A stretch of DNA of 64,000 nucleotides from NCBI GenBank assembly GCA_028293625.1, contig JAQGOL010000042.1, positions 1 to 64,000 on the forward strand. The letters run 5' to 3'. The notes beneath the pieces were generated by a model. That model did no database searches. It was given only the letters and a program-made list of their open reading frames with translations, and was not told the origin of the DNA. This stretch comes from Chthoniobacteraceae bacterium (lineage in GTDB: Bacteria; Verrucomicrobiota; Verrucomicrobiia; Chthoniobacterales; Chthoniobacteraceae). The stretch's first letter is position 1. Each line of letters opens with the position of its first letter. Shown here piece by piece: positions 8,547 to 16,967 of the stretch. The position numbers were made by a program, and so were the translations under genes.

Positions 8547-10212
8547 CCGTCGCCGGCAGCAGGATGGAGAAGATCGCGCCGCCTTCCGCGTGGTTGCACG
8601 TCTCGATGCGTCCGCCGTGATTTTCGACGATACGCCGGCAGATGCAGAGCCCCATCCCGAGCCCATGGGCCTTGGTCGTGTAAAACGGCGCGAAAACTTC
8701 TGCCAACCGTTCCGGCGGAATCCCGCAGCCGTGGTCGCGAACACTGATTCTCACGTTGCCGGACCTGGATTCCGTTTCTATGTCGATCCGGCGCTGCGCG
8801 TGCGGTGTCTCCTTCATGGCCTGCTCGGCGTTTAGCAGAAAGTTTACTAGGACCTGCTGCAACTCGACCCGCGCGGCAGCCACTCGCGGCAAGTCGCTTG
8901 CGAGCGTGGTGCGGACTTCGACGTGCTCCCCGAGTAATTCCGCATGCAACAGTTCCAGGACTTCGCATACGAGTTCATTGAGAGAGCACGTTTCGCGAAC
9001 GACCGGACGTTTGGTCAGCATCGCGCGCAGATTGTGAATCACGGCGCCGGCACGTTTGTCGTCGCGGATGATGTCGTCAAAGGTCGCACGCAGTTCCTCC
9101 GGGTCGACGGTCCCTTCGGCGAGGAAGCGACGCGCCGCCTGGGCGTTGCTCAGGATGCCCGCCAGCGGCTGGTTGAGTTCGTGGGCAAGGGCCGCGACCA
9201 GCTCGCCGAGCGTTGCCACCCGCGAGCTGTGCGCCAGCTCTGCGCGGAGTTGTTCCGCGTGCTCTTCCGCCCGCTTCCGCCCCAGCACCGTGGCAAAGAT
9301 CTGCGCCACCAGTTTGAGCTCCGCGATTTCATCCTCCCGCCAGCGTCGCTCCGTCCGCATGGCGGCAAAACTGAGCACGCCAAATACCCGGCCACTGGCA
9401 AATAGCGGGATGCAGATGTGCGATTTCATTCCGAACAAGCGGAACGATTCAGCATCACGCCCGGCTTCCGGCGGAAGTTCGCTGACGCTGGAAAATGAAA
9501 AGAACTCGCCGCGTTGCAACCTGGCGCTCAGCCAGGGAAAAAATTGAGCGGCGGCTATCGGTCCCGGCACTTCAGGCCACCCTGATTCCTGCCAATAATG
9601 GGTAAGCACCAATTGCTGGTCCGTTTCCTGCCAGAGCGTGCTCCGATCGAGAGCGAACCCTTTTACAATCAGCCGCTGGGTATCTTCAATGGCGGCATCG
9701 ACTTGTTCCGGAGGCAAACCAACAAAGCGTGCGGAAAGCTCGGCGAGCAATTGCTGGAGCCGCAGCTTCTCCGCGAGTTCTTTTTCCAAGCGCTTTCTCT
9801 CGGTGATGTCGGTGCGGACCGCCACCAGCTGCCGCGGAGTGGCTTCTTCACCAGGAAAAGGGACGATTGTGGTCGCGACCCAGAAATGGGAGCCGTCCTT
9901 CGCGCGGTTCTTGACTTCGCCTTCCCAGACATCTCCCGCGGCAAGCGCCCTCCATAGCCCGCGCATGAATTCCTTTGAGTGATGGCCCGAGTTGATGATC
10001 CGATGATCCTGCCCGAGCAACTCCTCGTGCGAGTATTGCGAGATCTCGCAGAACTTATCGTTGATGTGGATGATCCGGCCACGGCGGTCGGTGATGGAGA
10101 CCATGGCATGCTCGTCGAGCGCTGCACTCAAGTAAGCGGTTTCCATCGGGTGCAGTCGTGTCTGGTCTTCCGGGCCGCCGCCACCATGGTTTTCCAAGCT
10201 CGTATCGTTCAT
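8542..10212 (-). CDS. PAS-GAF sensor histidine kinase (FixL-like)
   Basis: A 556-residue cytoplasmic sensor kinase. Domain order is PAS (about 30-136, with a PAC end at TDITERKRLEKEL), GAF (about 155-312), HisKA with phosphoacceptor His344 in ALAHELNQPL, and an HATPase domain with its N-box (FLLNAEQA), G1 (DHGCGI) and G2 (GLGMGL) motifs. There is no membrane segment, so it should sense a cytosolic or diffusible signal. The open frame runs further upstream, but I chose ATG 10210-10212 because the preceding stretch is an Arg-rich read-through into the regulator gene. It lies between a FixJ-type regulator and a single receiver, upstream of the RND pump genes. Confidence 0.9.
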   Translation of the reverse strand: MNDTSLENHGGGGPEDQTRLHPMETAYLSAALDEHAMVSITDRRGRIIHINDKFCEISQYSHEELLGQDHRIINSGHHSKEFMRGLWRALAAGDVWEGEVKNRAKDGSHFWVATTIVPFPGEEATPRQLVAVRTDITERKRLEKELAEKLRLQQLLAELSARFVGLPPEQVDAAIEDTQRLIVKGFALDRSTLWQETDQQLVLTHYWQESGWPEVPGPIAAAQFFPWLSARLQRGEFFSFSSVSELPPEAGRDAESFRLFGMKSHICIPLFASGRVFGVLSFAAMRTERRWREDEIAELKLVAQIFATVLGRKRAEEHAEQLRAELAHSSRVATLGELVAALAHELNQPLAGILSNAQAARRFLAEGTVDPEELRATFDDIIRDDKRAGAVIHNLRAMLTKRPVVRETCSLNELVCEVLELLHAELLGEHVEVRTTLASDLPRVAAARVELQQVLVNFLLNAEQAMKETPHAQRRIDIETESRSGNVRISVRDHGCGIPPERLAEVFAPFYTTKAHGLGMGLCICRRIVENHGGRIETCNHAEGGAIFSILLPATE

Positions 10213-10235
10213 GAATTCAGCCGGAGAAAAGTTGT

Positions 10236-10889
10236 CTATGCAGGCGCCACCCCCGCTGCCTGCGACACGCGCACCAACTCCGCCACGGACACCACGCCCA
10301 TCTTTTCCATCACGCGTTTGCGATGGATCTTGATCGTCTTCTCTGCGGCGTTGAGGCGGCCGGCGATCTGTTTGTTGAGCATTCCGGCGATGACACACTT
10401 TAAGACTTCAAACTCCCGCGGTGTCAGGGTTTGGATCCGCGTCCGTGCGCACGCGTGCTCGGCGACCGACTGGCGGGTCTCGACGGAACGGGCTAGCGCG
10501 CAGCGGACGGCAGTGAGCAGATCTTCATCGTCGACCGGCTTGGTAAGAAAATCGACCGCGCCTGCTTTCATCGCCCCGGCGCACATCGGCACATCCCCGT
10601 GGCCGCTCAGGAAAACGATCTGCACTCCGCGTCCCGCCAGCGCTTGCTGAAGCTTTAGCCCGTCAAGACCGGGCATCCGCACATCGAGCACCAGGCACGA
10701 CGGCCCGGGATCCGGGGCGCGGTCAAGGTAGGCACGCGCTGAGGGAAGCGTCTCCACCGGCAGATGCGCGGAGCGAAAGAGCCGCGCGAGGCTGCGCCGA
10801 ATTGAATCATCGTCGTCGACCACGCAAACGAGCGCGTCCGCGGGAAGCGGCGCGGGGGCTGGCGTTGGAAGTGCAAAGGGTGACGGCAC
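10236..10889 (-). CDS. FixJ-family response regulator (receiver plus LuxR/NarL HTH)
   Basis: A 217-residue two-domain transcription factor. The receiver (about 18-135) has the acidic pocket VVDDDDS, phosphoacceptor Asp69 in LDVRMPG, and the conserved Lys of LTKPVDDED. The NarL/LuxR helix-turn-helix (about 152-210) includes LTPREFEVL and NKQIAGRLNAAEKTIKIHR. It is the first gene of the regulator-kinase-receiver-RND cluster and ends 23 bp before the kinase. It is the obvious partner of that kinase and the likely activator of the pump genes, and a candidate for binding the inverted motif found at several places in the window. Confidence 0.92.
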   Translation of the reverse strand: MPSPFALPTPAPAPLPADALVCVVDDDDSIRRSLARLFRSAHLPVETLPSARAYLDRAPDPGPSCLVLDVRMPGLDGLKLQQALAGRGVQIVFLSGHGDVPMCAGAMKAGAVDFLTKPVDDEDLLTAVRCALARSVETRQSVAEHACARTRIQTLTPREFEVLKCVIAGMLNKQIAGRLNAAEKTIKIHRKRVMEKMGVVSVAELVRVSQAAGVAPA

Positions 10890-10983
10890 GAGGGCGAAAG
10901 ACTCAGCCGTTCCCTTCGCATGCAGCCGCGAAGACGGATCTATAGAGATGCGCCCCTCAGTTTTCCACTCCCGCCGGCTCCGG

Positions 10984-11625
10984 TCACCGCGGAAGAATCA
11001 CCATGCGGATGACCGCGAATGCAAGGATGGCAAAGGCAAAGGCAAAGGCAAACAGCCGCACACGCCGCTGCTCGAATTTCCCCGACGCGCTTGCGAAAAA
11101 GAGCACCGTGGCGAAGAGCACGGTGTTGGCAAGGTACTGGCCGGCGATATTGCCGGCACCGCGCGCTTGCTCGACGTTGGCCGCGGCTTTCGCGGTCGCT
11201 TCGGCGGCTTCCCTGGCGCCGCGTGGCTCGTAAAGATTCGGCACGAACGGATGCGGATCGGCCTTCGGATTCTCAAGCGGATTCTCCGCGAGCCAGGCGT
11301 CGTAAGCCTTGCGCAGATCGGGGGAAAAACGCTCGACGTAGAAGCTCGCCAGTTTCTCATTGCCCGCCTGCTGGGCGGCGATCATCTGCATGAACATGGC
11401 GGTGTGAATGGTGGCCGACTGCATCCCTTGCAAGGTTAGTACCCCGGCCCGGCGTTCAAGCGAACTGTTGTCGTTCATCAAGCGATTGGCCCGCCGCGTC
11501 CATGCCGCTGACTGATAAGAGCACCACGCCGTGCTCAGCGTCGCCAGCCCCATGAGCACCGCCACGAGCGGTTCAATCCATCGTTTCCTGGACGTCCCGT
11601 TCTCCAAATCGGATGGCTTTTCCAT
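10984..11625 (-). CDS. DUF4337-like membrane protein
   Basis: A 213-residue protein with an N-terminal hydrophobic segment (WIEPLVAVLMGLATLSTAW), a long helical, Ala/Glu-rich middle region and two C-terminal segments (about 165-185 and 192-210). This layout matches the DUF4337 family of unknown function. ATG 11625 is preferred over the upstream ATG at 11685 because the extra 20 residues overlap the phosphofructokinase gene and look unlike a protein start. It begins 11 bp after that gene, so the two are probably cotranscribed, but nothing links it to glycolysis functionally. Confidence 0.7.
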   Translation of the reverse strand: MEKPSDLENGTSRKRWIEPLVAVLMGLATLSTAWCSYQSAAWTRRANRLMNDNSSLERRAGVLTLQGMQSATIHTAMFMQMIAAQQAGNEKLASFYVERFSPDLRKAYDAWLAENPLENPKADPHPFVPNLYEPRGAREAAEATAKAAANVEQARGAGNIAGQYLANTVLFATVLFFASASGKFEQRRVRLFAFAFAFAILAFAVIRMVILPR

Positions 11626-11636
11626 GGAGGTAAAGT

Positions 11637-12872
11637 TTACGCAAACTGTTCCGGCTGTCCGGTTGCGGCGAGTACGGAGCGCCACCAGCCCCCTGCCGGA
11701 TCGAGTCGTTTGGTATGCGTGGTTAGGAGCGCGATCGGCACGTGAATAAAGCGCTCATGCAGAAAGCCGATGACAACGCCCGTCTTTCCGGCCATCGCGG
11801 CGTGAACGGCGTGCCGCGCAAAGAGATCGCAGAGGAGCGCGTCCTCGCAGTTGGCCGGACGGCTGCGAACCTGGTAGCTCGGATCAAAGTAACGCATCAC
11901 GATCGGGATCCGCTCGGATTTGAAAAACTCCTCGATTTTATTGCGCAGAAACGGGCCGATATCCCTGAGCTTCACATTGCCGGAACTGTCGCGCTCACTT
12001 GCATCGGCTTGGAGCAACTCCTGCCCTGCCCCTTCGGCAACCGCGATGACGGCGTGGGATTTTGTAAGCATCCGCTCCCTGAGCGCCGCCAAAAAAGGGG
12101 CGAGCGCAAATGGCACCTCGGGAATGAGCGCGAAGTTCACATCCTGGCTCGCGACAACGGCGCCGGCGGTGATGAATCCCGCGTGGCGGCCCATCAGTTT
12201 CACGAGCCCGATGCCGCCCTGGACGCTGCTCGCCTCCGTGTGCGCGCAACCGAGCACGCGCGCCGCTTCCTCGATCGCACTGAAAAATCCGAAGGTGCGG
12301 GAGACGAAGCCGACGTCGTTATCAATGGTCTTCGGCACCCCGATGACCGAAAGCAGGTGGCCGCGTCTGTCTGCCTCCTGGTAAATGTCGTTTGCGCCCC
12401 GCTGCGTGCCATCGCCGCCGATGGTGAAGAGGATGTTTACCTTGCGCGCGATGAGATTTTCCACCGCCCTGCCCACATCCACCGGTCCACGCGAAGAACC
12501 GAGGATCGTGCCGCCTTGTCGATGAATACAATCGACAAGTTCCGGCAGAATGACCACTGGCTCAACGCCGTTCTTTGGATCAAGCCCGCCGTAGCCGCCG
12601 CGAAATCCAAGCACTTCCGCGACACCGTAGCCGTAGTGCAGTTCAAGGAAGAGCGAACGAATGACATTGTTGAGTCCGGGGCACAACCCACCGCACGTCA
12701 CAATGCCGGCCCGCGTCTGCGTCGGATCAAAAAAGAGCTTCCTGCGCGGTCCTGCCAACTCGAACCTCAGCCCCGGTTCCCTACCCGTTTCGATATGCTC
12801 AGGGATGGTGATATCGTCGCCCATTGCGTGACTGTGCGCCGAGGCGAAGCGCGGTTGGCCGAGTGTGTTCAT
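11637..12872 (-). CDS. pfkA: ATP-dependent 6-phosphofructokinase
   Basis: A 411-residue phosphofructokinase that phosphorylates fructose 6-phosphate to the 1,6-bisphosphate. Motifs seen are TCGGLCPGLN (59-68), GGDGT (152-156) and PKTIDND (180-186). The Gly in GGDGT points to ATP rather than pyrophosphate as donor, because PPi enzymes carry GGDD. The Lys in PKTIDND and the length of over 400 residues place it with the long plant-type group instead of the 320-residue E. coli PfkA type. Classical allosteric control therefore may not apply. It is followed after 11 bp by the DUF4337-like gene. Confidence 0.92.
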   Translation of the reverse strand: MNTLGQPRFASAHSHAMGDDITIPEHIETGREPGLRFELAGPRRKLFFDPTQTRAGIVTCGGLCPGLNNVIRSLFLELHYGYGVAEVLGFRGGYGGLDPKNGVEPVVILPELVDCIHRQGGTILGSSRGPVDVGRAVENLIARKVNILFTIGGDGTQRGANDIYQEADRRGHLLSVIGVPKTIDNDVGFVSRTFGFFSAIEEAARVLGCAHTEASSVQGGIGLVKLMGRHAGFITAGAVVASQDVNFALIPEVPFALAPFLAALRERMLTKSHAVIAVAEGAGQELLQADASERDSSGNVKLRDIGPFLRNKIEEFFKSERIPIVMRYFDPSYQVRSRPANCEDALLCDLFARHAVHAAMAGKTGVVIGFLHERFIHVPIALLTTHTKRLDPAGGWWRSVLAATGQPEQFA

Positions 12873-13083
12873 CGGAAAAAGAGAATCGCGACCACCCGCG
12901 CGCCGCTTTCCGCGAAGTCCGCGCCGTTCTCAAAACTGAACGTGGGAATGGAGAATCTGTTGGCCGACGGATTGCGATGGAGTTCACTCGCGCCGAGGCC
13001 GTGGGCGGAGAGATCCAGGTGGGTCGTGCTCATGCATTGGTAAACATTTCGACTCGCAAAATGAACCAGCGGCCAAGGAACGC

Positions 13084-13106
13084 CTATCGGACCAAGGTCC
13101 TATTGG
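13084..13106. promoter_or_regulatory. copy B of the recurring inverted motif
   Basis: The core CCTATCGGACCAAGGTCC is followed by TATTGG; GGACC-AA-GGTCC is a perfect 5-bp inverted repeat. It sits about 100 bp upstream of the plus-strand hypothetical gene at 13206 and about 210 bp upstream of the phosphofructokinase start on the other strand. Confidence 0.45.
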
Positions 13107-13205
13107 AGCCGAAACACCCAGGCATCACCATGACGCATGAGCTGACGACACCCATGATTTGTGCCGGTTTCACCGCTCAAAAACAACACTCAATCAACCA
13201 CCATC

Positions 13206-13538
13206 ATGCCCTCCGAAAATCTGAACATGGACGACCTCACCGGCGCGCGACGCAAATCCATCGCGGAATCGATCCACACGATCAGCGTCGAGGAACTGAA
13301 GGCGCTGGGCGAGGGACTCTTCCCGCTTGTGAATCATCCGTGGCGGGAGAAATTTTTCAACTTCCTCTCCGAGAACTCCGGTGCCGCGTTTTATCATGCC
13401 GTGACGGACGACAGCGTCCACGTCATCTATTGTCCCGCCAGGGAAAAGGGCATCTGGTTCCTGCCTGGCAGCGGCATGGGACCGATGCAGCCGAAGGGAT
13501 TGAGGATTTTGAAGGAGATTGTCGAAGGGCTGCGCTGA
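13206..13538 (+). CDS. hypothetical protein, 110 aa
   Basis: A small soluble protein of 110 residues with helical, Glu/Arg-rich N-terminus (RRKSIAESIHTISVEELKAL) and a beta/Gly-rich C-terminal half ending in a helix. No membrane segment or known motif. ATG 13206 is chosen over the upstream ATG at 13161, whose 15 extra residues are Thr/Ser-rich and unremarkable. A recurring inverted motif lies about 100 bp upstream, and a decayed SulP/STAS fragment follows 33 bp after the stop, so the locus has been rearranged. Family not recognised. Confidence 0.65.
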   Translation: MPSENLNMDDLTGARRKSIAESIHTISVEELKALGEGLFPLVNHPWREKFFNFLSENSGAAFYHAVTDDSVHVIYCPAREKGIWFLPGSGMGPMQPKGLRILKEIVEGLR

Positions 13539-13571
13539 CCTCATGGCTGCCGCCATGAGGTTCAAGACACG

Positions 13572-13751
13572 GTTATCACGACGCCGCATCTCGCTTGTCC
13601 GGCACGCCTTGACGCAACCACCGAACTCGTCCGTCTCTTCATCCGCGAACTTTCGACCTCGCCACACCTCGACATGAGCGATGCGGAACCGTTTCGCATG
13701 CTCGCGGATGCAATTGATAATTTTCAGGAATCGCGAAGGCGGCCGGGATGA
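13572..13751 (+). pseudogene. decayed STAS-domain remnant of a SulP transporter gene
   Basis: This reads LDATTELVRLFIRELSTSPH, then LDMSDAEPFRMLADAIDNFQ, then a stop. It matches the C-terminus of the intact SulP protein of this window (27217-28938), which has LDAAAELVRLVICDLSTSPT and, later, RFTMLADAIDHFQ. About 45 codons between the two blocks are missing, and there is no transporter domain upstream. It is therefore a C-terminal relic with an internal deletion. The nucleotide sequence has diverged noticeably, so it is not a very recent duplication. Confidence 0.75.
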
Positions 13752-13882
13752 CACTCGCCCTTCGTGGATAATCGACGCAAGTCACTCCTAAAGTGCTTGT
13801 CGTCATGTAGGAAGGCGATTTTTTAAACTATAAGGCGAGTTGGCTTATCTGAGGCGCGGTGATCACCACCTTCAGTAAATAG

Positions 13883-13914
13883 AAAAAAAGGGGGCCTGTG
13901 ACGGCCCCCTTTTT
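13883..13914. terminator. bidirectional rho-independent terminator
   Basis: Seven A, the stem GGGGGCC (13890-13896), a 6-nt loop, GGCCCCC (13903-13909) and five T. The A-run and T-run make it usable on both strands. It separates the plus-strand hypothetical/STAS remnant from the minus-strand lipoprotein gene at 14042. The rest of 13752-14041 holds no gene that I can support. Confidence 0.85.
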
Positions 13915-14041
13915 ATCTTCTTAAAACCCGACCCGCATTCACGGGTAGTTTTAATTGTCGGCGTGTGCCTTTTCGTGAGTTGCCAGATGCCTGTTCCTTT
14001 ACTTCCCAGCTCTCTCGAGCAGCCCACTCACGCCGAGTAAT

Positions 14042-14413
14042 TTATTCGTAGTCGGATAGGGGGTCGGCATTCGACGCGAGCGATTGGGAACTAACGACCG
14101 TCGTCCCGTAGGTTGAATAGGGCACCGCGCCGTAGCGCCGGTAACTACGGCGGTCATAACGGCGCTCGAAACGATTCCTTGGATAGACGCGATCAACGCC
14201 GACGTAACTCGAAGAATAGGGAGCGGCGTTGACATGAGGAGCCTGAGCATAATGGTGGGTGTCAGTGCCAGTATAGGCGGTTCGCGTCGCGCAGGCCCCC
14301 AGCGAAGCGCTAACGGCAACCAACCCGAACGTGGCCAAGAAGCGCGGAGCGCGGCGTAAAATCGGCAGGATTAATCGGGCGGCCCCGACAGCGAGCGGTG
14401 ATTGTTTATTCAT
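14042..14413 (-). CDS. small lipoprotein with Tyr/Arg-rich tail
   Basis: A 123-residue predicted lipoprotein. After MNKQSPLAVGAARLILPILR comes a hydrophobic core (FLATFGLVAVSASLGAC) with lipobox LGAC. The mature part is Tyr-, Ser- and Arg-rich (for example RYDRRSYRRYGAVPYSTYGT) and low in complexity. ATG 14413 gives a clean signal peptide, whereas the open frame runs 84 codons further upstream without protein-like composition. It should be attached to a membrane facing the periplasm. The function is unknown. Confidence 0.65.
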   Translation of the reverse strand: MNKQSPLAVGAARLILPILRRAPRFLATFGLVAVSASLGACATRTAYTGTDTHHYAQAPHVNAAPYSSSYVGVDRVYPRNRFERRYDRRSYRRYGAVPYSTYGTTVVSSQSLASNADPLSDYE

Positions 14414-14551
14414 ACAAAAAAAATCGAGAAGTAGGAACCGAACGATCCTGGGGTTTAGGGCCAAACGCCGTTGAGGAATTGGTCGGATCGAATTCGCGCC
14501 ATTTGTGTCGACCCCTACTTGCAACGCAGAAACTGAATGGCGCATTAAACT

Positions 14552-14574
14552 ATTGTGATTGAATGCATCACAAT
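14552..14574. promoter_or_regulatory. 23-bp palindrome between divergent genes
   Basis: ATTGTGAT, a 7-bp spacer, then ATCACAAT: a perfect 8-bp inverted repeat in the roughly 420-bp region between the lipoprotein gene (minus) and the barrel protein gene (plus). It is a plausible operator. It resembles a CRP half-site pair, but the TGTGA and TCACA halves are 9 bp apart instead of 6. Apart from this palindrome the region 14414-14837 shows nothing further. Confidence 0.4.
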
Positions 14575-14837
14575 GAGCTTGGCCGGCACCGCACTTCATT
14601 TTGAAGTGGAACCCCTGGTGAAATGGCAGGTTGGCGAACGTCGGTTGGTTGTTCGCCTGGGACATCCGTTTAACCCGTTAAAATAAGGTTTCAGAATAGG
14701 GGGCGTCCCTGATTGAGGCATCGTGGTTGGAAAGCGCGTCGACACTTCATACTGTCGTCCCTACCCCTCGGGGCTTCATCGCGCGTTCAGCTCGATGAAC
14801 GCCAACAGCGACCAAACTAAATCACCATTATATACTG

Positions 14838-15374
14838 ATGAAAAACACCATACTCAGTCTTGTCGTCGGGATAACGGCTGCCAGCAGCGCGTTCGCCGGT
14901 ACCGAGGTCTCGCATAAGGATTTCAAGAGTCCAGCTCCGCTCCCTGAGCCTTGCTTTAGGGATACCGAATTCCAGTTCGATACATTCGGCTCCTTCACCG
15001 ATAACTCCCACCATAGCATTTATCGCGACGGTTGGGGTGGCGGCGTCTCGCTCAATGTTTTCTTTGCCCGCTACTTTGGCCTTAGCGCCGAAGGCAACGT
15101 CTATGACGGTGGCGCCAACGGCGTTTGGAACCCGGACGCCCGGCTCATTGTCCGTTATCCGATTGAAGGAGGCGCCTTCTGCTGGGCTCCTTATATCTTC
15201 GGCGGCGGCGGCGCGCAGTTCGACGGCACGAGCTCCGGCAGCTGGCATGTTGGGAGCGGCGCCGAATGGCGTGTGACCCGGGAGTTCGGAATCTTCTACG
15301 AGGGCCGTTACACCTGGACGGCGCAGAGCAACGACGCCGCCCAATATCGGTTAGGCGTTCGTTTCACATTCTAA
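14838..15374 (+). CDS. outer membrane beta-barrel protein, 178 aa
   Basis: A signal peptide (MKNTILSLVVGITAASSAFA) precedes a mature part of alternating polar and hydrophobic strands rich in Gly and aromatics. It ends in RLGVRFTF, the C-terminal Phe signature used by the BAM machinery. The length suits an 8-strand OmpA- or OmpX-like barrel. Two cysteines (CFRD and FCWAPY) may form a disulfide. The role could be structural, a small pore or an adhesin. A long perfect hairpin follows 32 bp after the stop. Confidence 0.8.
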   Translation: MKNTILSLVVGITAASSAFAGTEVSHKDFKSPAPLPEPCFRDTEFQFDTFGSFTDNSHHSIYRDGWGGGVSLNVFFARYFGLSAEGNVYDGGANGVWNPDARLIVRYPIEGGAFCWAPYIFGGGGAQFDGTSSGSWHVGSGAEWRVTREFGIFYEGRYTWTAQSNDAAQYRLGVRFTF

Positions 15375-15405
15375 TCCAGCTGCCAGGGGTTCGCTTTCTA
15401 AGCGA

Positions 15406-15437
15406 CTCATAGCGCCGATTGGTCTCGGCGCTATGAG
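15406..15437. terminator. hairpin between convergent genes
   Basis: CTCATAGCGCCGA (15406-15418), loop TTGGTC, TCGGCGCTATGAG (15425-15437): a perfect 13-bp stem. It lies between the ends of the plus-strand barrel gene and the minus-strand porin gene. There is no T-run, so it is either a factor-assisted terminator or an RNA end-protecting hairpin. Confidence 0.6.
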
Positions 15438-15518
15438 CTGGCCTGGGTGCCGACGATGCGGCGGTTGTGCAAAAACGATCGCGGCGTCGGGCAGGAGCAA
15501 GCGCGCCGGGGACAAGAT

Positions 15519-16967
15519 TCAGCGCACGAGGTCGTAGCGGAAAACAAAATTCAGCCGGTGCGCGTCGCGTTCGGAGCCGTCGATGGTCTCCTTGCGGCCG
15601 TAAAGATATTCGAGGCCCACTCGGAAGGAAGTGGTCGGATGCCACATCAGGTTCACGCTCGCATAGACCGTATTGCCGATCGCGAACCGGCCAAGCGATG
15701 AGGGCGGGTCGGCGTGGACGTAACTGCCGGAGATCGTCGAGCGCCAGTGCGCGTCCCAGTGATGGGTATAGCCGGCCATCGCGGCAAATACGGGGATCGC
15801 CTCAAGCCGCCCATCGTCCAACGCCGCATCGAGGTTCTCGCCGCTCAGATCGTTAATGTAGCGCGCGACGCCTTCGCCGTACGTGGCCTGTGCGGAAATT
15901 TTGTCTTTTCCAAAAAGATTCAGGGCGCCCGCGAGCGTCACGCCCCAGCCGAAGGTGTCGTCACTCGGCCCGTTGTCGGTTTCAAAAGAAAGCTCACGGA
16001 ACAACCCTGCCCCTTGCATGTGACCGAGCGTCCCTTCCCAGCGGAAGCCGGCGATCCCATCGGGAGTGTGGCTGAGGGGCGTTGCGCCGTCCTGGAACTC
16101 ACCCGTGTCGATCTTCGACTCCGGCTGCTCGATGCTCACGAAGAGCTGGAATTTACTTTTATCGTGGTCGTAGAGCGGCAGCGTGTAACGGATCTGCGGC
16201 TGGCGGCGATTGACAATGCCGTTTGGTCCCTGGTAGTCGACGACATCCGGGAATGCGTCGATGTCCTGGAATGCCGAGTAGGTCTGGCCGATGAGGAAAT
16301 TCCACGCCTGTCCGTAAAAATGACGCACGCGGAACTGCATGAAGTTCGAGGTCGAGTCGTCGAAGAAATCGTATTCGCTGTAGATGCGCAGCGTGCTCCC
16401 CCATGGCACCGGGCGGCGCAGTTCAAGGCTGAGCCGCGTCCCTTTCGAGTGCAGCGTGCTGCGTTCGCCGCCGTCCCATCCATGCTCGTTTCGCACCGGG
16501 ATCGTCGACGGGACGAACTGGTTTGGGTTGCCGTTGTTGCTGAGGTCGACGATCGCGTCGAGCCGCGCCGCGCCGCCGATTTTGAACATAGTGACCGTTC
16601 CAGGGATCGCGATAAACCCTTTAAGATCCGGGTCGAGTGGCGCGTTACCGGGCCGTGGTGCCGCAGTTTGCAGATCGAGAAACGCGTCGGCGTCACGGAC
16701 CGCGGCACGCTCTCTCGGGACGGCGTTCCCGGGCAACTCGGCGAGTGGCACATTCATCCCGGCGACCGTGACGGAACGATAAGGTGCCTTCGTCTCCGTC
16801 TGTGGGGCCTTTGGCGTGCGCTGCTGTTTTTCGAGCGTGGCAATGCGTGCGTTTTGCTCGGCGATGGTCTTTTGCATTGCACGCACGGCGGCTTTGAGGT
16901 CGTCGAGTTCGCTTGCCGTCGCGGAGGAGACAAGCGCGAGCCAGAGCGGCAGCAGGATGGGCCTCAT
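15519..16967 (-). CDS. DcaP-like outer membrane porin
   Basis: A 482-residue outer membrane protein: signal peptide to about residue 18, then a coiled coil (DLKAAVRAMQKTIAEQNARI), then a barrel that begins with GFIAIPGTVTMFKIGGAARL and ends in VFRYDLVR. This order (coiled coil, the phrase GFIxIPGT, long barrel) is that of the DcaP family of trimeric porins, which take up small organic acids. ATG 16967 overlaps the pyruvate kinase stop by 4 bp (ATGA), so the porin is translationally coupled to pyk. It may therefore serve uptake or release of a small acid connected with that pathway. Confidence 0.82.
   Translation of the reverse strand: MRPILLPLWLALVSSATASELDDLKAAVRAMQKTIAEQNARIATLEKQQRTPKAPQTETKAPYRSVTVAGMNVPLAELPGNAVPRERAAVRDADAFLDLQTAAPRPGNAPLDPDLKGFIAIPGTVTMFKIGGAARLDAIVDLSNNGNPNQFVPSTIPVRNEHGWDGGERSTLHSKGTRLSLELRRPVPWGSTLRIYSEYDFFDDSTSNFMQFRVRHFYGQAWNFLIGQTYSAFQDIDAFPDVVDYQGPNGIVNRRQPQIRYTLPLYDHDKSKFQLFVSIEQPESKIDTGEFQDGATPLSHTPDGIAGFRWEGTLGHMQGAGLFRELSFETDNGPSDDTFGWGVTLAGALNLFGKDKISAQATYGEGVARYINDLSGENLDAALDDGRLEAIPVFAAMAGYTHHWDAHWRSTISGSYVHADPPSSLGRFAIGNTVYASVNLMWHPTTSFRVGLEYLYGRKETIDGSERDAHRLNFVFRYDLVR

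Noticed and set aside
11742-13043. 433-residue plus-strand ORF
   Set aside because: Antisense to the phosphofructokinase, whose motifs are unambiguous on the other strand.
14552-14574. CRP binding site
   Set aside because: TGTGA and TCACA are 9 bp apart, not 6, and no CRP gene is present in the window.
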